Source of the DNA: Chloroflexota bacterium
GTDB taxonomy: Bacteria > Chloroflexota > Anaerolineae > UBA7937 > B3-Chlor
Direction: 5' to 3'
Length of the DNA stretch: 64,000 bases
Assembly: GCA_030603665.1 (NCBI GenBank)
Contig: JAUVXJ010000001.1
Coordinates: forward strand, 1 to 64,000
Below are positions 54,636-62,896 of the stretch, piece by piece. Made by a program: the position numbers and the translations under genes. The number at the start of each line of letters is the position of its first letter. Position 1 is the stretch's first letter. Under the pieces are notes generated by a model, which searched no databases, was not told where the DNA came from, and saw nothing but the letters and a program-made list of their open reading frames with translations.

Positions 54636-55810
54636 CACGTGTAGTTCTCTTCGTCCTGATATCGGCTTTCGTGACGTCTGCTGCCTATCTCGGGGGCTAC
54701 GGTACCGGCTTTCTTCTGCTCGCACCCCCACCACAGCAGGCAGCTTCGGATTCCACGGGCGAGTTCAGGGTCTTCTGGGAGGCCTGGCGGATCGTGCAGG
54801 ACGAGCACTATCGGGCCCCCGTTGACGCATCGGTGCTGACCCATGGGGCCATCCGCGGAGCCACCGATGCCTTGGGTGATCCGTACACCTGGTTTGCCGA
54901 CCCGCAAGAGGCGGAGAGGATCAGAGAAGTCGCCAGCGGACGCTACTCTGGAATTGGGGCTGTGGTCAACGAGAACGATGCAGGCGACGTGGTGATTGTG
55001 AATCCTTTCGAGAATGGTCCCGCTGACCGCGCGGGCTTGCTGGCCGGTGACGTCGTGCTTGAGGTTGAGGGAACCTCAAGCCGCGACCTCAGTCTCGAGC
55101 AAGCGGTGGCCCTCATTCGGGGGCCGGCCGGAACCCCCGTCCGGTTGCTCGTCCAGCGGCAGGGTGTGGAGGAGCCCTTCGAGGTGGAGCTCGTGCGAGC
55201 GGAGATCGAGATCCCCTCAGTTGAGTACGAGATGCTGGATGAAGGTGTCGCCTACTTGAAACTGAACGATTTCCGGGGCAACGCACCTTCTCAGGTCCGC
55301 GAAGCGCTAGGTGAGCTCCTGGCCGAGGAACCGCGGGCACTGATCCTCGATCTTCGCAACAATCCTGGCGGATTGCTGTCCTCTTCTATCGAGATCGGCA
55401 GTGAGTTCATAGTGGAGGGGGTAATCGCCCTGGAAAAAGGCAGCAACGGTCTTGATGAGACTCATGTGGCCCGAGGCGGAGGGTTGGCCACGGACATTCC
55501 GCTGGCCGTCCTCGTCAACGGTGGCACTGCCAGCGCGTCGGAGATTGTGGCGGGGGCGATCCGCGACCACGAGAGAGGCGTGCTCATCGGAGAGCCTACT
55601 TTGGGAAAGGGTGCCGTGCAGAGTCCGGTGGACCTGAGCGATGGCTCTCACTTGCGTCTTACGATCGCTCACTGGTTCACACCTAACGGCCAACTACTGG
55701 CGGGAGAGGGTCTGGCTCCGGATATCGAGGTACCGTTGACCGAAGAGGATCTCGCCAACGAGCGGGATCCTCAGTTGGAACGAGCCGTCACTTACCTGAC
55801 GGGTCAATGA
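54623..55810 (+). CDS. S41 C-terminal processing protease (second copy)
   Basis: 395 residues, same plan: N-terminal helix (5-27), FWEAWRIVQDEHYRAPVDAS helix also found in copy one (FWEAWDHAERDFYGN), PDZ (YSGIGAVVNENDAGDVVIVN, RAGLLAGDVVLEVEG) and protease domain with Ser in NGGTASASEIVAGAI and Lys in PTLGKGAVQS. The two copies are a tandem duplication that has diverged, and translation is coupled by a 13-nt overlap. Its stop overlaps the smpB start (ATGA). Confidence 0.9.
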   Translation: MRALTRVVLFVLISAFVTSAAYLGGYGTGFLLLAPPPQQAASDSTGEFRVFWEAWRIVQDEHYRAPVDASVLTHGAIRGATDALGDPYTWFADPQEAERIREVASGRYSGIGAVVNENDAGDVVIVNPFENGPADRAGLLAGDVVLEVEGTSSRDLSLEQAVALIRGPAGTPVRLLVQRQGVEEPFEVELVRAEIEIPSVEYEMLDEGVAYLKLNDFRGNAPSQVREALGELLAEEPRALILDLRNNPGGLLSSSIEIGSEFIVEGVIALEKGSNGLDETHVARGGGLATDIPLAVLVNGGTASASEIVAGAIRDHERGVLIGEPTLGKGAVQSPVDLSDGSHLRLTIAHWFTPNGQLLAGEGLAPDIEVPLTEEDLANERDPQLERAVTYLTGQ

Positions 55811-56274
55811 CACAGATGGCAGACAAGACGGTTGTCAGCAACAGAAGGGTTCGCCGTGAGTACTTCATCGAGGAGAGCTTCGAAGCCGGTCTCGTCTTGA
55901 CGGGCTCCGAGATCAAGTCCATACGTGCGGGGCGGGCCAACCTGCAGGACAGCTACGTATCCATCAGGGACGGTGAGGCGTGGCTGATCAATCTCCACGT
56001 GTCGCCCTATAAGCAGGCCAGCATTGAGAACTACGAGCCGAAGAGAGATCGGAAACTACTCCTTCACCGTCGCCAGATAGACCGTTTGCTCAGCAAGGTG
56101 CAGGCCAAGGGGTACACCATCGTGCCGCTGCGCCTCTATCTGAAGAACAACCGCGCCAAGGTCGAAATCGCGCTCGCCAAGGGCAAGAAGTTCTACGACA
56201 AGCGCGCCGATCTGGCCAAGCGACAGGCACAGCGGGATATGGAAAGAGCCATGCGCCGACCCAGGGGTGAGTGA
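55807..56274 (+). CDS. smpB: SsrA-binding protein SmpB
   Basis: Partner of tmRNA in trans-translation, 155 residues. VVSNRRVRREYFIEESFEAG, LVLTGSEIKSIRAGRANLQD, YEPKRDRKLLLHRRQIDRLL and the basic C-terminal tail FYDKRADLAKRQAQRDMERA are all standard. It is placed after two proteases, while the tmRNA gene itself is not in the window. tig, clpP and clpX at the start of the window belong to the same quality-control pathway. Confidence 0.96.
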   Translation: MTQMADKTVVSNRRVRREYFIEESFEAGLVLTGSEIKSIRAGRANLQDSYVSIRDGEAWLINLHVSPYKQASIENYEPKRDRKLLLHRRQIDRLLSKVQAKGYTIVPLRLYLKNNRAKVEIALAKGKKFYDKRADLAKRQAQRDMERAMRRPRGE

Positions 56275-56323
56275 TCAGTCTCGATGGCGAAGGCACGCGT
56301 GCATCATCGGGGAGGTGATCAAG

Positions 56324-56446
56324 ATGCGAGTCTTCAGCACTGGAGGGATGGTCTTCATTGGCACGCTTCTAACCGACGAGTTGGTGGCCAGCGGGTACGA
56401 AGTGACGGTTCCTGACCGCTCCATCGTGGAAGAGATCTCTGTCTAG
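56324..56446 (+). pseudogene. Truncated NAD-dependent epimerase/dehydratase start
   Basis: ATG at 56324 follows GGAGGTG and encodes 40 residues beginning MRVFSTGGMVFIGTLLTDEL and ending VASGYEVTVPDRS. This is the first beta-alpha-beta of an extended SDR (consensus TGGAGFIGSHL ... RGHEVTV), then TAG. The remaining ~270 residues of the family are missing, and the stop lies 3 nt beyond the hpt stop on the other strand. Probably a decayed remnant, though the ribosome site is intact. Confidence 0.65.
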
Positions 56447-56988
56447 GCCTGGAGGATCGCCAGGTAAGGCAGGTTGCGGTACTTCTGCTGGTAGTCGAGT
56501 CCATAGCCGACGACGAAGAGATCTGGGAGATCGAACCCGACATAGTCGAGGGGCAGCTCCACAACGCGATTCACGGGCCTGTTGAAGAGCGTGCACACTT
56601 TGAGACTGGCGGGGCCTCTATTGTGGAGATGCGAGAGGATGTACTCTATGGTGAGACCGCTATCGATGATGTCCTCCACGAGGAGCACGTGCTCGCCCTT
56701 GATGCTGAGATCAAGGTCCTTCAGCACCCTGACAGCAGCACTTGCGTCAGTCTCGGGAGGATACTTGGTAATGGACATGTAGTCAGTGGTTGCGGGTATC
56801 GACATGGCGCGAATCAGGTCAGCCATGAAGGGGGCCACGCCCTTCAGAATCCCGACCAGTCGAGGCTGGAGCCCCTCGTAGTCTTTGGAGATATCGGCCC
56901 CAAGTTCGTCGATCCGCCGCTGGATCTCGTCAGTGGAGATGAGTATCTCGCCCACTTCGGGTCCCACTTGCCAGTGATGTCCCTTCAT
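56443..56988 (-). CDS. hpt: Hypoxanthine phosphoribosyltransferase
   Basis: Purine salvage: hypoxanthine/guanine plus PRPP to IMP/GMP. 181 residues; PRPP-binding loop VLLVEDIIDSGLTIEYIL, VGILKGVAPFMADLIRAM and FVVGYGLDYQQKYRNLPYL are characteristic. ATG at 56988 has AAGGTGA 5 nt upstream; GTG at 57009 is an in-frame alternative. It lies downstream of the molybdenum genes on the same strand. A link to the Mo hydroxylase as a purine oxidase is tempting but unproven. Confidence 0.92.
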   Translation of the reverse strand: MKGHHWQVGPEVGEILISTDEIQRRIDELGADISKDYEGLQPRLVGILKGVAPFMADLIRAMSIPATTDYMSITKYPPETDASAAVRVLKDLDLSIKGEHVLLVEDIIDSGLTIEYILSHLHNRGPASLKVCTLFNRPVNRVVELPLDYVGFDLPDLFVVGYGLDYQQKYRNLPYLAILQA

Positions 56989-57065
56989 GCAGTCACCTTC
57001 CCGTGGCACTCTGCTTTTCTAGCCTGTCAGCCGAGCACGCCCCTGCTCTGGACCCAACCTCTGGG

Positions 57066-57602
57066 TCAATCCCCGTCAGCGAGGTCCTCTGTCAGGACCT
57101 CGCCGTCGCTGCCCAAGAAACGCTGCATGATGAAGTCAGCCACCTCTTTCACCTCGTCCAGGCCGAACTGGGGCACCGGCAGGTCGAAAGCCTGGTCAGT
57201 GACGACAGCGATCAGATCCTCAGGAGGCGAGACCAGTTCCCTGCTCCTTTCGCGGCGAGACACTTCGATCTTCTTCTTCGGCCCCCTCTTGTAGCCCTCT
57301 GTGATGACCAGATCGACGTCCGGTAGATAGGCGTTCACTATGTCATCCAGGGTTATCTCCTTGTCCAGGCGCTTGATAAGGGCTAACTTCGTCGGGGACG
57401 AGAGGACCACCGCGTCGCTGCCGGCTTTGGCGTGGCGCCAGGAGTCCTTCCCAGGTTGGTCGATGTCGAAGCCATGCGGGTCGTGCTTGATGATGCCGAT
57501 CCTCAGGCGACGACTCTTCAGCACGGTGATCAGCTTCTCCAGGAAGACCGTCTTGCCCGAACCTGACTTGCCAACAACGGATACAACCGGGGGCAGTGTC
57601 AC
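57066..57602 (-). CDS. mobB: Molybdopterin-guanine dinucleotide biosynthesis protein MobB
   Basis: P-loop GTPase adaptor in Mo-cofactor maturation, 178 residues. Walker A VVGKSGSGKTVFLEKL near residues 9-24, KHDPHGFDIDQPGKDSWRH and VDLVITEGYKRGPKKKIEV are family signatures. GTG start at 57602. Lies downstream of the Mo hydroxylase, with mobA upstream of that gene: a mobA-hydroxylase-mobB set. Confidence 0.92.
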   Translation of the reverse strand: MTLPPVVSVVGKSGSGKTVFLEKLITVLKSRRLRIGIIKHDPHGFDIDQPGKDSWRHAKAGSDAVVLSSPTKLALIKRLDKEITLDDIVNAYLPDVDLVITEGYKRGPKKKIEVSRRERSRELVSPPEDLIAVVTDQAFDLPVPQFGLDEVKEVADFIMQRFLGSDGEVLTEDLADGD

Positions 57603-57674
57603 AGTGGCCTACTCCCCGTATTGGCTGTGCTATCCGTGCCGCTCTCAAACCACTGGCCCGTCCTGTGGCGACCA

Positions 57675-60425
57675 CTAGACCCCATTCCTATTCGCCTCCT
57701 CCAGAGCAGAAAGTATCCTCTCCGGTGTGACTGGTAGCGAGAAGAAGCGCACCCCGATGGCGTCGTAGATGGCGTTGGTGATGGCCGGAGCCGTGGGAAT
57801 GGAGGTTATCTCCCCTACCCCCTTGGCTCCATAGGGTCCCTGCGATGTGGGATGCTGGATCACGATGGGCATCATCTTGGGCATCTCTCGAGTCGTAGGT
57901 AGCCTGTACTTGGTCAGCGTGGTCTTCTGGGGGACGCCATCCGCCATCGTGAAGTCCTCCATCAGCGCAAAGCCCAAACCCATCACGATACCTCCTTCTA
58001 CCTGCCCTTCCACGCTGACTGGGCTCACCGCATTGCCTACGTCATGGGCTGCGATAACTTGCAGGACGCTGACTTCCCCGGACGTTATGTCGACTTCCAC
58101 CTGAGCAGCCTGAGTCGCGTAGCCGTACGCAAAGTGGGCATCGCCATGCTGGCCCAGCGGGACCGTTTTGGGCGGAGTATAGACCGTTGAGGCTGTCAGA
58201 GAATACCCCTCGGCCTGAGCCAGCCGGATGGCTTGGGTCAAGGTCATGGACTTGCTGCCCCCAGCACTGATTGAACCTCCTGCAAAGGTGAGATCGTCCG
58301 GGGCTGAGTCTAGTTCCTCGCTGACCGCCCGGGCCAGGTTGTCCCTCAGCTTGCGGGCCGCTATCCGAGCTGCGTTTCCAGAGATGTAGCTCTGACGAGA
58401 GGCGGTCGTGGCCCCACCATCCGGTGTGAGATCCGTATCTCCGACCAGTACATCTACCATGTCGTAGTCGACGCCGAGCTCTTCGGCCGCGATCTGGGCC
58501 AGAACGGTCACGATCCCCTGCCCGACCTCAGCTGCACCCGCCCGGACCTGTACGTGACCATCGTCAAACAACTCCACTTCGACACCAGCGCTGTCTGGAC
58601 CTCCGCCGCCAAGACCGACGTTCTTGTAGGCAGAGGCCACTCCCCACCCTCGGCGCCACCGGGTCGCCGGACGGTCGGCTGTCGTCAGCGCTCCCTTGGC
58701 CTGGGCAACGCGGTCGATGGTCTCCAGCAGTCCCACACTTTCCCGCAGCCTCTGGCCCGTGACCGTCGTGGCTCCCACTCGCAAGGCATTGATCCGGCGC
58801 AGATCGAACGGTGAAATGCCCAGTTTCTCGGCCAGGACGTCCATTTGCGTCTCCGCCGCGAAGTGAGCCTGCGGCGCGCCGAAACCCCTGTAGGCGCCCG
58901 CGGGCGGGTTGTTGGTGTACATGGCGTAGCAGTCTACCTTGGCATTGGGGACTTCGTAGGGGCCCAGAGAGTGCGTGGCTGCTCTGGTCATGACGTAAGG
59001 CCCCAGAGATGCGTACGCACCACTGTCGCCCAGGATGAAGGCTTCTGCCGCCGTCAGGCGACCGTCTTTCTGGGCGCCGGTCCTGAGCCTGATCAGGCAC
59101 TCGTGGCGCTTGGGATGGGCGATCATGGACTCTACACGGGTATAGACCAGCTTAACGGGGCGTCCCGTGATCTTGGCCAGCAAAGCAACATGAATCTGGC
59201 CCGCGATGTCCTCCTTGCCACCAAAAGCTCCACCAACCTTGGTCTGAATCACTCTGACTTGATCTTCCGGGAGCGCCAGCGAGGCGGCGATCTGTGCTCG
59301 ATCGGAGAAAGGGATCTGGGAGCCGACGTAGACGACCACCCTACCCTGATCGTCTACAAGGCCAACCGCGGCCTCCGGTTCCATGAATGCATGGTCACCG
59401 CGCGGCGTCCTGTACTCGTTCTCCACGATGACGTCTGCCTCGGCGAAGCCCATTTCCACATCTCCTCGCGCAAGCTGTATGTGCTCGAGGACGTTGCTGC
59501 CTTCGTGAACGAGGGGCGAGTCGTCGGCGAGAGCTTCTTCCGCCGAGGGGACCACAGGTAGGGGTTCGTACCTGACCTTGATCAGTCTAATCGCGTCTGC
59601 CGCAGCCTGCTCTGACTCAGCTGCCACTACGGCAATGGCGTCTCCTGTGTATCGCACCTTGCCGTAGACCAGCACAGGCCAGTCAGGGCGGGCGAGACCA
59701 TGGTTCTTGGCGCCCGGCACGTCCTCTGCGGTGATCACCGCCACCACTCCCGGCAGAGACCTCGCCTCAGAGGTGTCGACATCGAGAACCCTGGCGTGGG
59801 GGTACTCGCTACGCAAGACGCTGGCGTTCAGCATGCCGTCGAAGTACAGATCAGCCGTGTAGATGGCCTGTCCCGTAACCTTCGCTCGCGCGTCAGGCCG
59901 GGGCTTATCCTGGCCCACTACTCCAGTGACTGGTCGCTTGCGTTCCCTGTCTGGCTTCTTCGCGCCCGCAGCCTGCTCCACTGCCTCTATGATCTTGGCG
60001 TACCCGGTACAGCGGCACAGGTTCCCGCTCAGGGCTTCCACTATCTCATGTCTGATGGACTGCGGGTTCGCGTCCAGGAGTGCCTTGGCGGCCATAATCA
60101 TTCCCGGTGTACAGAAACCGCACTGTACGGCACCGCTGTCCACGAAGGCCTGCTGCAAGGGATGCAACCGGCCTTCGTCCGCCAGGCCCTCGATGGTTTC
60201 CACTTTCTTGTCCGCGGCCCGCGCGGCGGGGTAGACGCAAGATCTGACGGCTTCTCCGTCCACTATGACCGTGCAGGTGCCGCAGGCATTGTGTCCGCAC
60301 CCGCGCTTGGTGCCTGTGAGGCGCAGTTGATCTCTCAGCACATCGAGCAGCATGGCTCGCGGTGCTATCTCGACTTCACAGAACTCACCATTGACCCAAA
60401 TCTCGATGCTCTCTTGCCGCGACAT
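57675..60425 (-). CDS. Molybdenum hydroxylase of xanthine oxidase family (fused FeS and Mo subunits, no FAD domain)
   Basis: 916 residues. N-terminal plant-type 2Fe-2S domain (Cys43, Cys48, Cys51, Cys63), second helical 2Fe-2S domain (QCGFCTPGM and NLCRCTGYAK, about 102-140), then the large Mo-binding domain from ~175 with GGAFGGKED, GAYRGFGAPQAHFAAETQMD and the catalytic-Glu end GPYGAKGVGE. There is no FAD domain, so the layout equals the Desulfovibrio aldehyde oxidoreductase (907 residues) rather than canonical xanthine dehydrogenase. Substrate (aldehyde or N-heterocycle) cannot be told. Flanked by mobA and mobB. Confidence 0.88.
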   Translation of the reverse strand: MSRQESIEIWVNGEFCEVEIAPRAMLLDVLRDQLRLTGTKRGCGHNACGTCTVIVDGEAVRSCVYPAARAADKKVETIEGLADEGRLHPLQQAFVDSGAVQCGFCTPGMIMAAKALLDANPQSIRHEIVEALSGNLCRCTGYAKIIEAVEQAAGAKKPDRERKRPVTGVVGQDKPRPDARAKVTGQAIYTADLYFDGMLNASVLRSEYPHARVLDVDTSEARSLPGVVAVITAEDVPGAKNHGLARPDWPVLVYGKVRYTGDAIAVVAAESEQAAADAIRLIKVRYEPLPVVPSAEEALADDSPLVHEGSNVLEHIQLARGDVEMGFAEADVIVENEYRTPRGDHAFMEPEAAVGLVDDQGRVVVYVGSQIPFSDRAQIAASLALPEDQVRVIQTKVGGAFGGKEDIAGQIHVALLAKITGRPVKLVYTRVESMIAHPKRHECLIRLRTGAQKDGRLTAAEAFILGDSGAYASLGPYVMTRAATHSLGPYEVPNAKVDCYAMYTNNPPAGAYRGFGAPQAHFAAETQMDVLAEKLGISPFDLRRINALRVGATTVTGQRLRESVGLLETIDRVAQAKGALTTADRPATRWRRGWGVASAYKNVGLGGGGPDSAGVEVELFDDGHVQVRAGAAEVGQGIVTVLAQIAAEELGVDYDMVDVLVGDTDLTPDGGATTASRQSYISGNAARIAARKLRDNLARAVSEELDSAPDDLTFAGGSISAGGSKSMTLTQAIRLAQAEGYSLTASTVYTPPKTVPLGQHGDAHFAYGYATQAAQVEVDITSGEVSVLQVIAAHDVGNAVSPVSVEGQVEGGIVMGLGFALMEDFTMADGVPQKTTLTKYRLPTTREMPKMMPIVIQHPTSQGPYGAKGVGEITSIPTAPAITNAIYDAIGVRFFSLPVTPERILSALEEANRNGV

Positions 60426-60538
60426 AGTCCAACAACCCCTCCCCGGATCCTATCAGCAAGTATCGTGCCTATGAGCAGAGCATCACCGGCATCCCCAACA
60501 GCGCAAGCCGCTGGAGGCCAAGCCAGCAACTGAGTGCT

Positions 60539-61201
60539 TCAAGGAAGAGAATGTCCATTGTCCGCGCCGACCTTCATCGAATGTCCGGGTTTTTCTTGGC
60601 TCCAGATCTCTCTCGCGACGTCCAGGTCGGCCTGACTGTTAATGTTGAAGAAGGAGAGGTGATCAGGGTCGAAGACTTCTATCTCGTCCTGGTCGACATA
60701 TCGCACGCGGACATGGGGAAAGAAACGGGTGATCCTCAGATCTCCTGCCCGCAACTGTTGCTCTATGAAGGGCAGACACCCCCGAGAGTAGACGGCGTGC
60801 AGCGCCTCCGTCAGTTTCCCCATGCGCGGTATGACGACATCATACCGCGCTGCCAGTCCCTGCATGTAGCGCAGTAGTGACACATTCAGGAATGGCAAGT
60901 CGCAGGCGACCACAAGGCTGTGGCGTCCACTGGCGGCTCTGAGGCCCGAGTAGATACCTCCCAGCGCTGCCTTACCTGGATAGACATCGCTGATCATGAG
61001 GGCTTCGAGGTTCGCGTATCTGTCGACATCGTCGGCAACAATGATTACTTCGTCCACCAACTGCGCGAGCCTCTCTATGACCCTCTCGATCAGTAACTGT
61101 CCGTTGACCTCGAGGAAGGCCTTGTCCTGCCCCAGACGAGAGCTACGGCCTCCAGCCAGAATCACAGCGCTATCCGGGCCGAGGGACCTAGTATGATCCA
61201 T
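60539..61201 (-). CDS. mobA: Molybdenum cofactor guanylyltransferase MobA-like
   Basis: Nucleotidyltransferase joining a nucleotide to molybdopterin, about 220 residues. AVILAGGRSSRLGQDKAFLE (signature LAGGxSxRxGxDK), VACDLPFLNVSLLRYM and FFNINSQADLDVA are diagnostic. The GG-S-R-DK form fits MobA (GTP) better than MocA (CTP). ATG at 61201 matches family N-termini; ATG at 61231 is possible but lies only ~2 nt after the predicted transcription start. The Mo hydroxylase follows 113 nt later. Confidence 0.85.
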   Translation of the reverse strand: MDHTRSLGPDSAVILAGGRSSRLGQDKAFLEVNGQLLIERVIERLAQLVDEVIIVADDVDRYANLEALMISDVYPGKAALGGIYSGLRAASGRHSLVVACDLPFLNVSLLRYMQGLAARYDVVIPRMGKLTEALHAVYSRGCLPFIEQQLRAGDLRITRFFPHVRVRYVDQDEIEVFDPDHLSFFNINSQADLDVAREIWSQEKPGHSMKVGADNGHSLP

Positions 61202-61239
61202 AAGCGCAGACTCGTCTCCCCAGCTGATCATGCAGCCTT

Positions 61240-61268
61240 AGTATACCCCAGCGGCCTGCGCGTGTCTA
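61240..61268 (-). promoter_or_regulatory. Promoter of mobA operon
   Basis: Minus strand TAGACA (61268-61263), 17 bases, TATACT (61245-61240); start near 61233. Confidence 0.6.
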
Positions 61269-61279
61269 GACCGAAGGGC

Positions 61280-62343
61280 CTATTTGCCCACCGCTGCCAC
61301 AGCGAAGGCTCGCTGGAAGCTGTGTGAGACCCTCTCGGCGGCCGAGAAACGTGTCTTGAGGCGGTAGTTGCGCTCCATCTTGCGACCTCTGCTTTCCCTC
61401 CAGCGTTTCTCATGTGCCCGCAAGGGCCGGGCCGAGACATCTCCCGGTTCCGCTGCTTGTGCCGCGACCTCTGCCGCCAGTCTCCCAGCCAGCATAGCAT
61501 GGGCGATGCCTTCGCCCGTGAGTGGGTCAGCCTGTCTAGCCGCGTCGCCCACCAGCATCAGACCGTCAGTGACGATACTTCCTCGGGCGACCCCGGTGGG
61601 CACTGCCCCCTTGATCAGAGTGACGGGGCTGCCCTGCTCAAGCCACGGATGGTGGCCGAGGAAGCGCAGCAGGTACTCCATTGCCGATGCCCGCGCCAAG
61701 CCGGCCTGGAGTTCCAGCCCCACATTGGCCTTGTTGTCGCCCTCAGTCCCCTCAGCGCCCCCCTCACCACCACGAGGCCCATGGCTGTCGTTCTTACCTT
61801 CACGCGCGCCCCTGAAGCTACCGCTTTCTCCGCCAGTACCCTGTCGAACACTCGACGCTCCAAGACGTAACCCGTCTCCTCTCCTGCGAACGACCGCGCT
61901 TCTCCAGTGTCTTCGGCTACCATCTGAGACCGCTTGACCTTCGTCGATATCCAGCGCTCCTCCGGCTCCAGGAACGGTAGTAGCATGTCGCGATTGATTC
62001 CTTCTGCACAACGCACAGGACTTCCGATCTCCTGTCGTTTCTCAAGAAGCAGTACTTGCAGGCCTCTTTCAGCGGCGAAATGTGCGGCTGTGGTGCCAGC
62101 GGGCCCCGCTCCCACAACCACGACGTCATACTGGCGACTGAGCGGAGCGGGAGCAGGAGGCTCGCTCTGCAGCACCAATGCCTCTACTGGGCAAGCGGCA
62201 ACGCACAGCCCACACTCACTACACACGATGCTTCGTCGATCATCAATCTCATCTCTGCCAGCTCCAGTGCCTCGAAAGGGCACATGCTGACGCATCCTCC
62301 GCAGTAGGGTGCACCGTGTCTGTCTAACGGTTGGCGTTTGCAC
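61280..62343 (-). pseudogene. Broken ferredoxin-geranylgeranyl reductase gene
   Basis: Three reading frames together spell a family protein. The first ferredoxin piece (YCGGCVSMCPFEALEL) is in one frame; after a one-base shift near 62222-62240 the second (VCSECGLCVAACPVEALVL) and the FAD part (YDVVVVGAGPAGTTAAHFAA, GSPVRCAEGINRDMLLPFLE) follow in another. Near 61740-61755 the frame changes again and the protein resumes at DNKANVGLELQAGLARASAM through GLMLVGDAARQADPLTGEGI. The ~100-150 residues normally between these last pieces are missing. A GTG with a GGGGAG site at 62343 is out of frame with the first ferredoxin piece. Geranylgeranyl reductases saturate isoprenoid chains; this copy looks inactive, unless base errors explain it. 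Confidence 0.75.
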
Positions 62344-62376
62344 TCGCTCCCCCTTGCACTGGGCGCTAGAATGAAG

Positions 62377-62402
62377 AAAGGGATGCCCGAAGGCATCCCT
62401 TT
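62377..62402 (-). terminator. Intrinsic terminator of acpP
   Basis: 11-bp perfect stem (AAAGGGATGCC/GGCATCCCTTT) closing a UUCG tetraloop when read on the minus strand, followed by CTTCATTCT. It lies 24 nt after the acpP stop. Confidence 0.82.
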
Positions 62403-62425
62403 CGGTTCAGTCATTTGCGATTGTC

Positions 62426-62710
62426 CTAGGCCAGACCTTCCTCCGCGATCCTCTTCTCGATGTATGCTACCGCCTGGCCCACGGTGGTTATCTCCTGGGC
62501 CTCTTCATCAGAGATCTCAACCGTCCGACCGAACTTCTCCTCGAAGTACTCCTCAAAGGACATGATGAGTTCCACAAGATCAAGAGAGTCGGCCTCAAGA
62601 TCTTCCTTGAAGCTCGCTTTTGGCACGACCTTGTCCTCAGGCGCGCCAAGTTGCTCAATGATGATCGCCTTGATCGCAGAGAAGACATCTCCCTCAACCG
62701 CTTCGCCCAT
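62426..62710 (-). CDS. acpP: Acyl carrier protein
   Basis: 94 residues, acidic helical protein. The phosphopantetheine attachment Ser is in [17 protein letters not shown] (DSL motif), preceded by [20 protein letters not shown] and followed by [20 protein letters not shown]. Carrier for fatty-acid synthesis; it stands as a single gene with its own promoter and terminator rather than inside a fab cluster. ATG at 62710 follows GGGGGTG; GTG at 62719 is an alternative. Confidence 0.93.
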   Translation of the reverse strand: MGEAVEGDVFSAIKAIIIEQLGAPEDKVVPKASFKEDLEADSLDLVELIMSFEEYFEEKFGRTVEISDEEAQEITTVGQAVAYIEKRIAEEGLA

Positions 62711-62765
62711 TGCGTTCACCCCCTTCTTCCTCGTTAGGCCCTGTTATTGTGCCTCTAGACAATCA

Positions 62766-62794
62766 AGTATAGCAGCCTTGGATGCGATAGTCAA
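62766..62794 (-). promoter_or_regulatory. Promoter of acpP
   Basis: Minus strand TTGACT (62794-62789), 17 bases, TATACT (62771-62766). Its -35 box forms one arm of the palindrome at 62790-62809. Confidence 0.8.
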
Positions 62795-62809
62795 GCCCGG
62801 AGGCTTGAC
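62790..62809. repeat. Palindrome between divergent acpP and fni promoters
   Basis: GTCAAGCC-CGGA-GGCTTGAC, 8-bp perfect arms. One arm covers the -35 of acpP (minus), the other the -35 of fni (plus), so one bound protein could block both. Its core CAAGCCCGGAGGCTTG is also in the alaS leader. Confidence 0.7.
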
Positions 62810-62833
62810 AACAACCTTCAGTACATTGATAAT
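62805..62833 (+). promoter_or_regulatory. Promoter of fni
   Basis: TTGACA (62805-62810), 17 bases, GATAAT (62828-62833), start near 62840, leader about 57 nt. Confidence 0.8.
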
Positions 62834-62896
62834 ACGCTGGACTGCCTCGAAAAATCAAGAACACTGAAGAGTCCCGAGAGTTACGGAATAGCCAGC

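Noticed and set aside
62338..62565. 75-residue plus-strand frame over the acpP terminator
   Set aside because: It reads through a terminator hairpin and antisense to acpP; composition is not protein-like.
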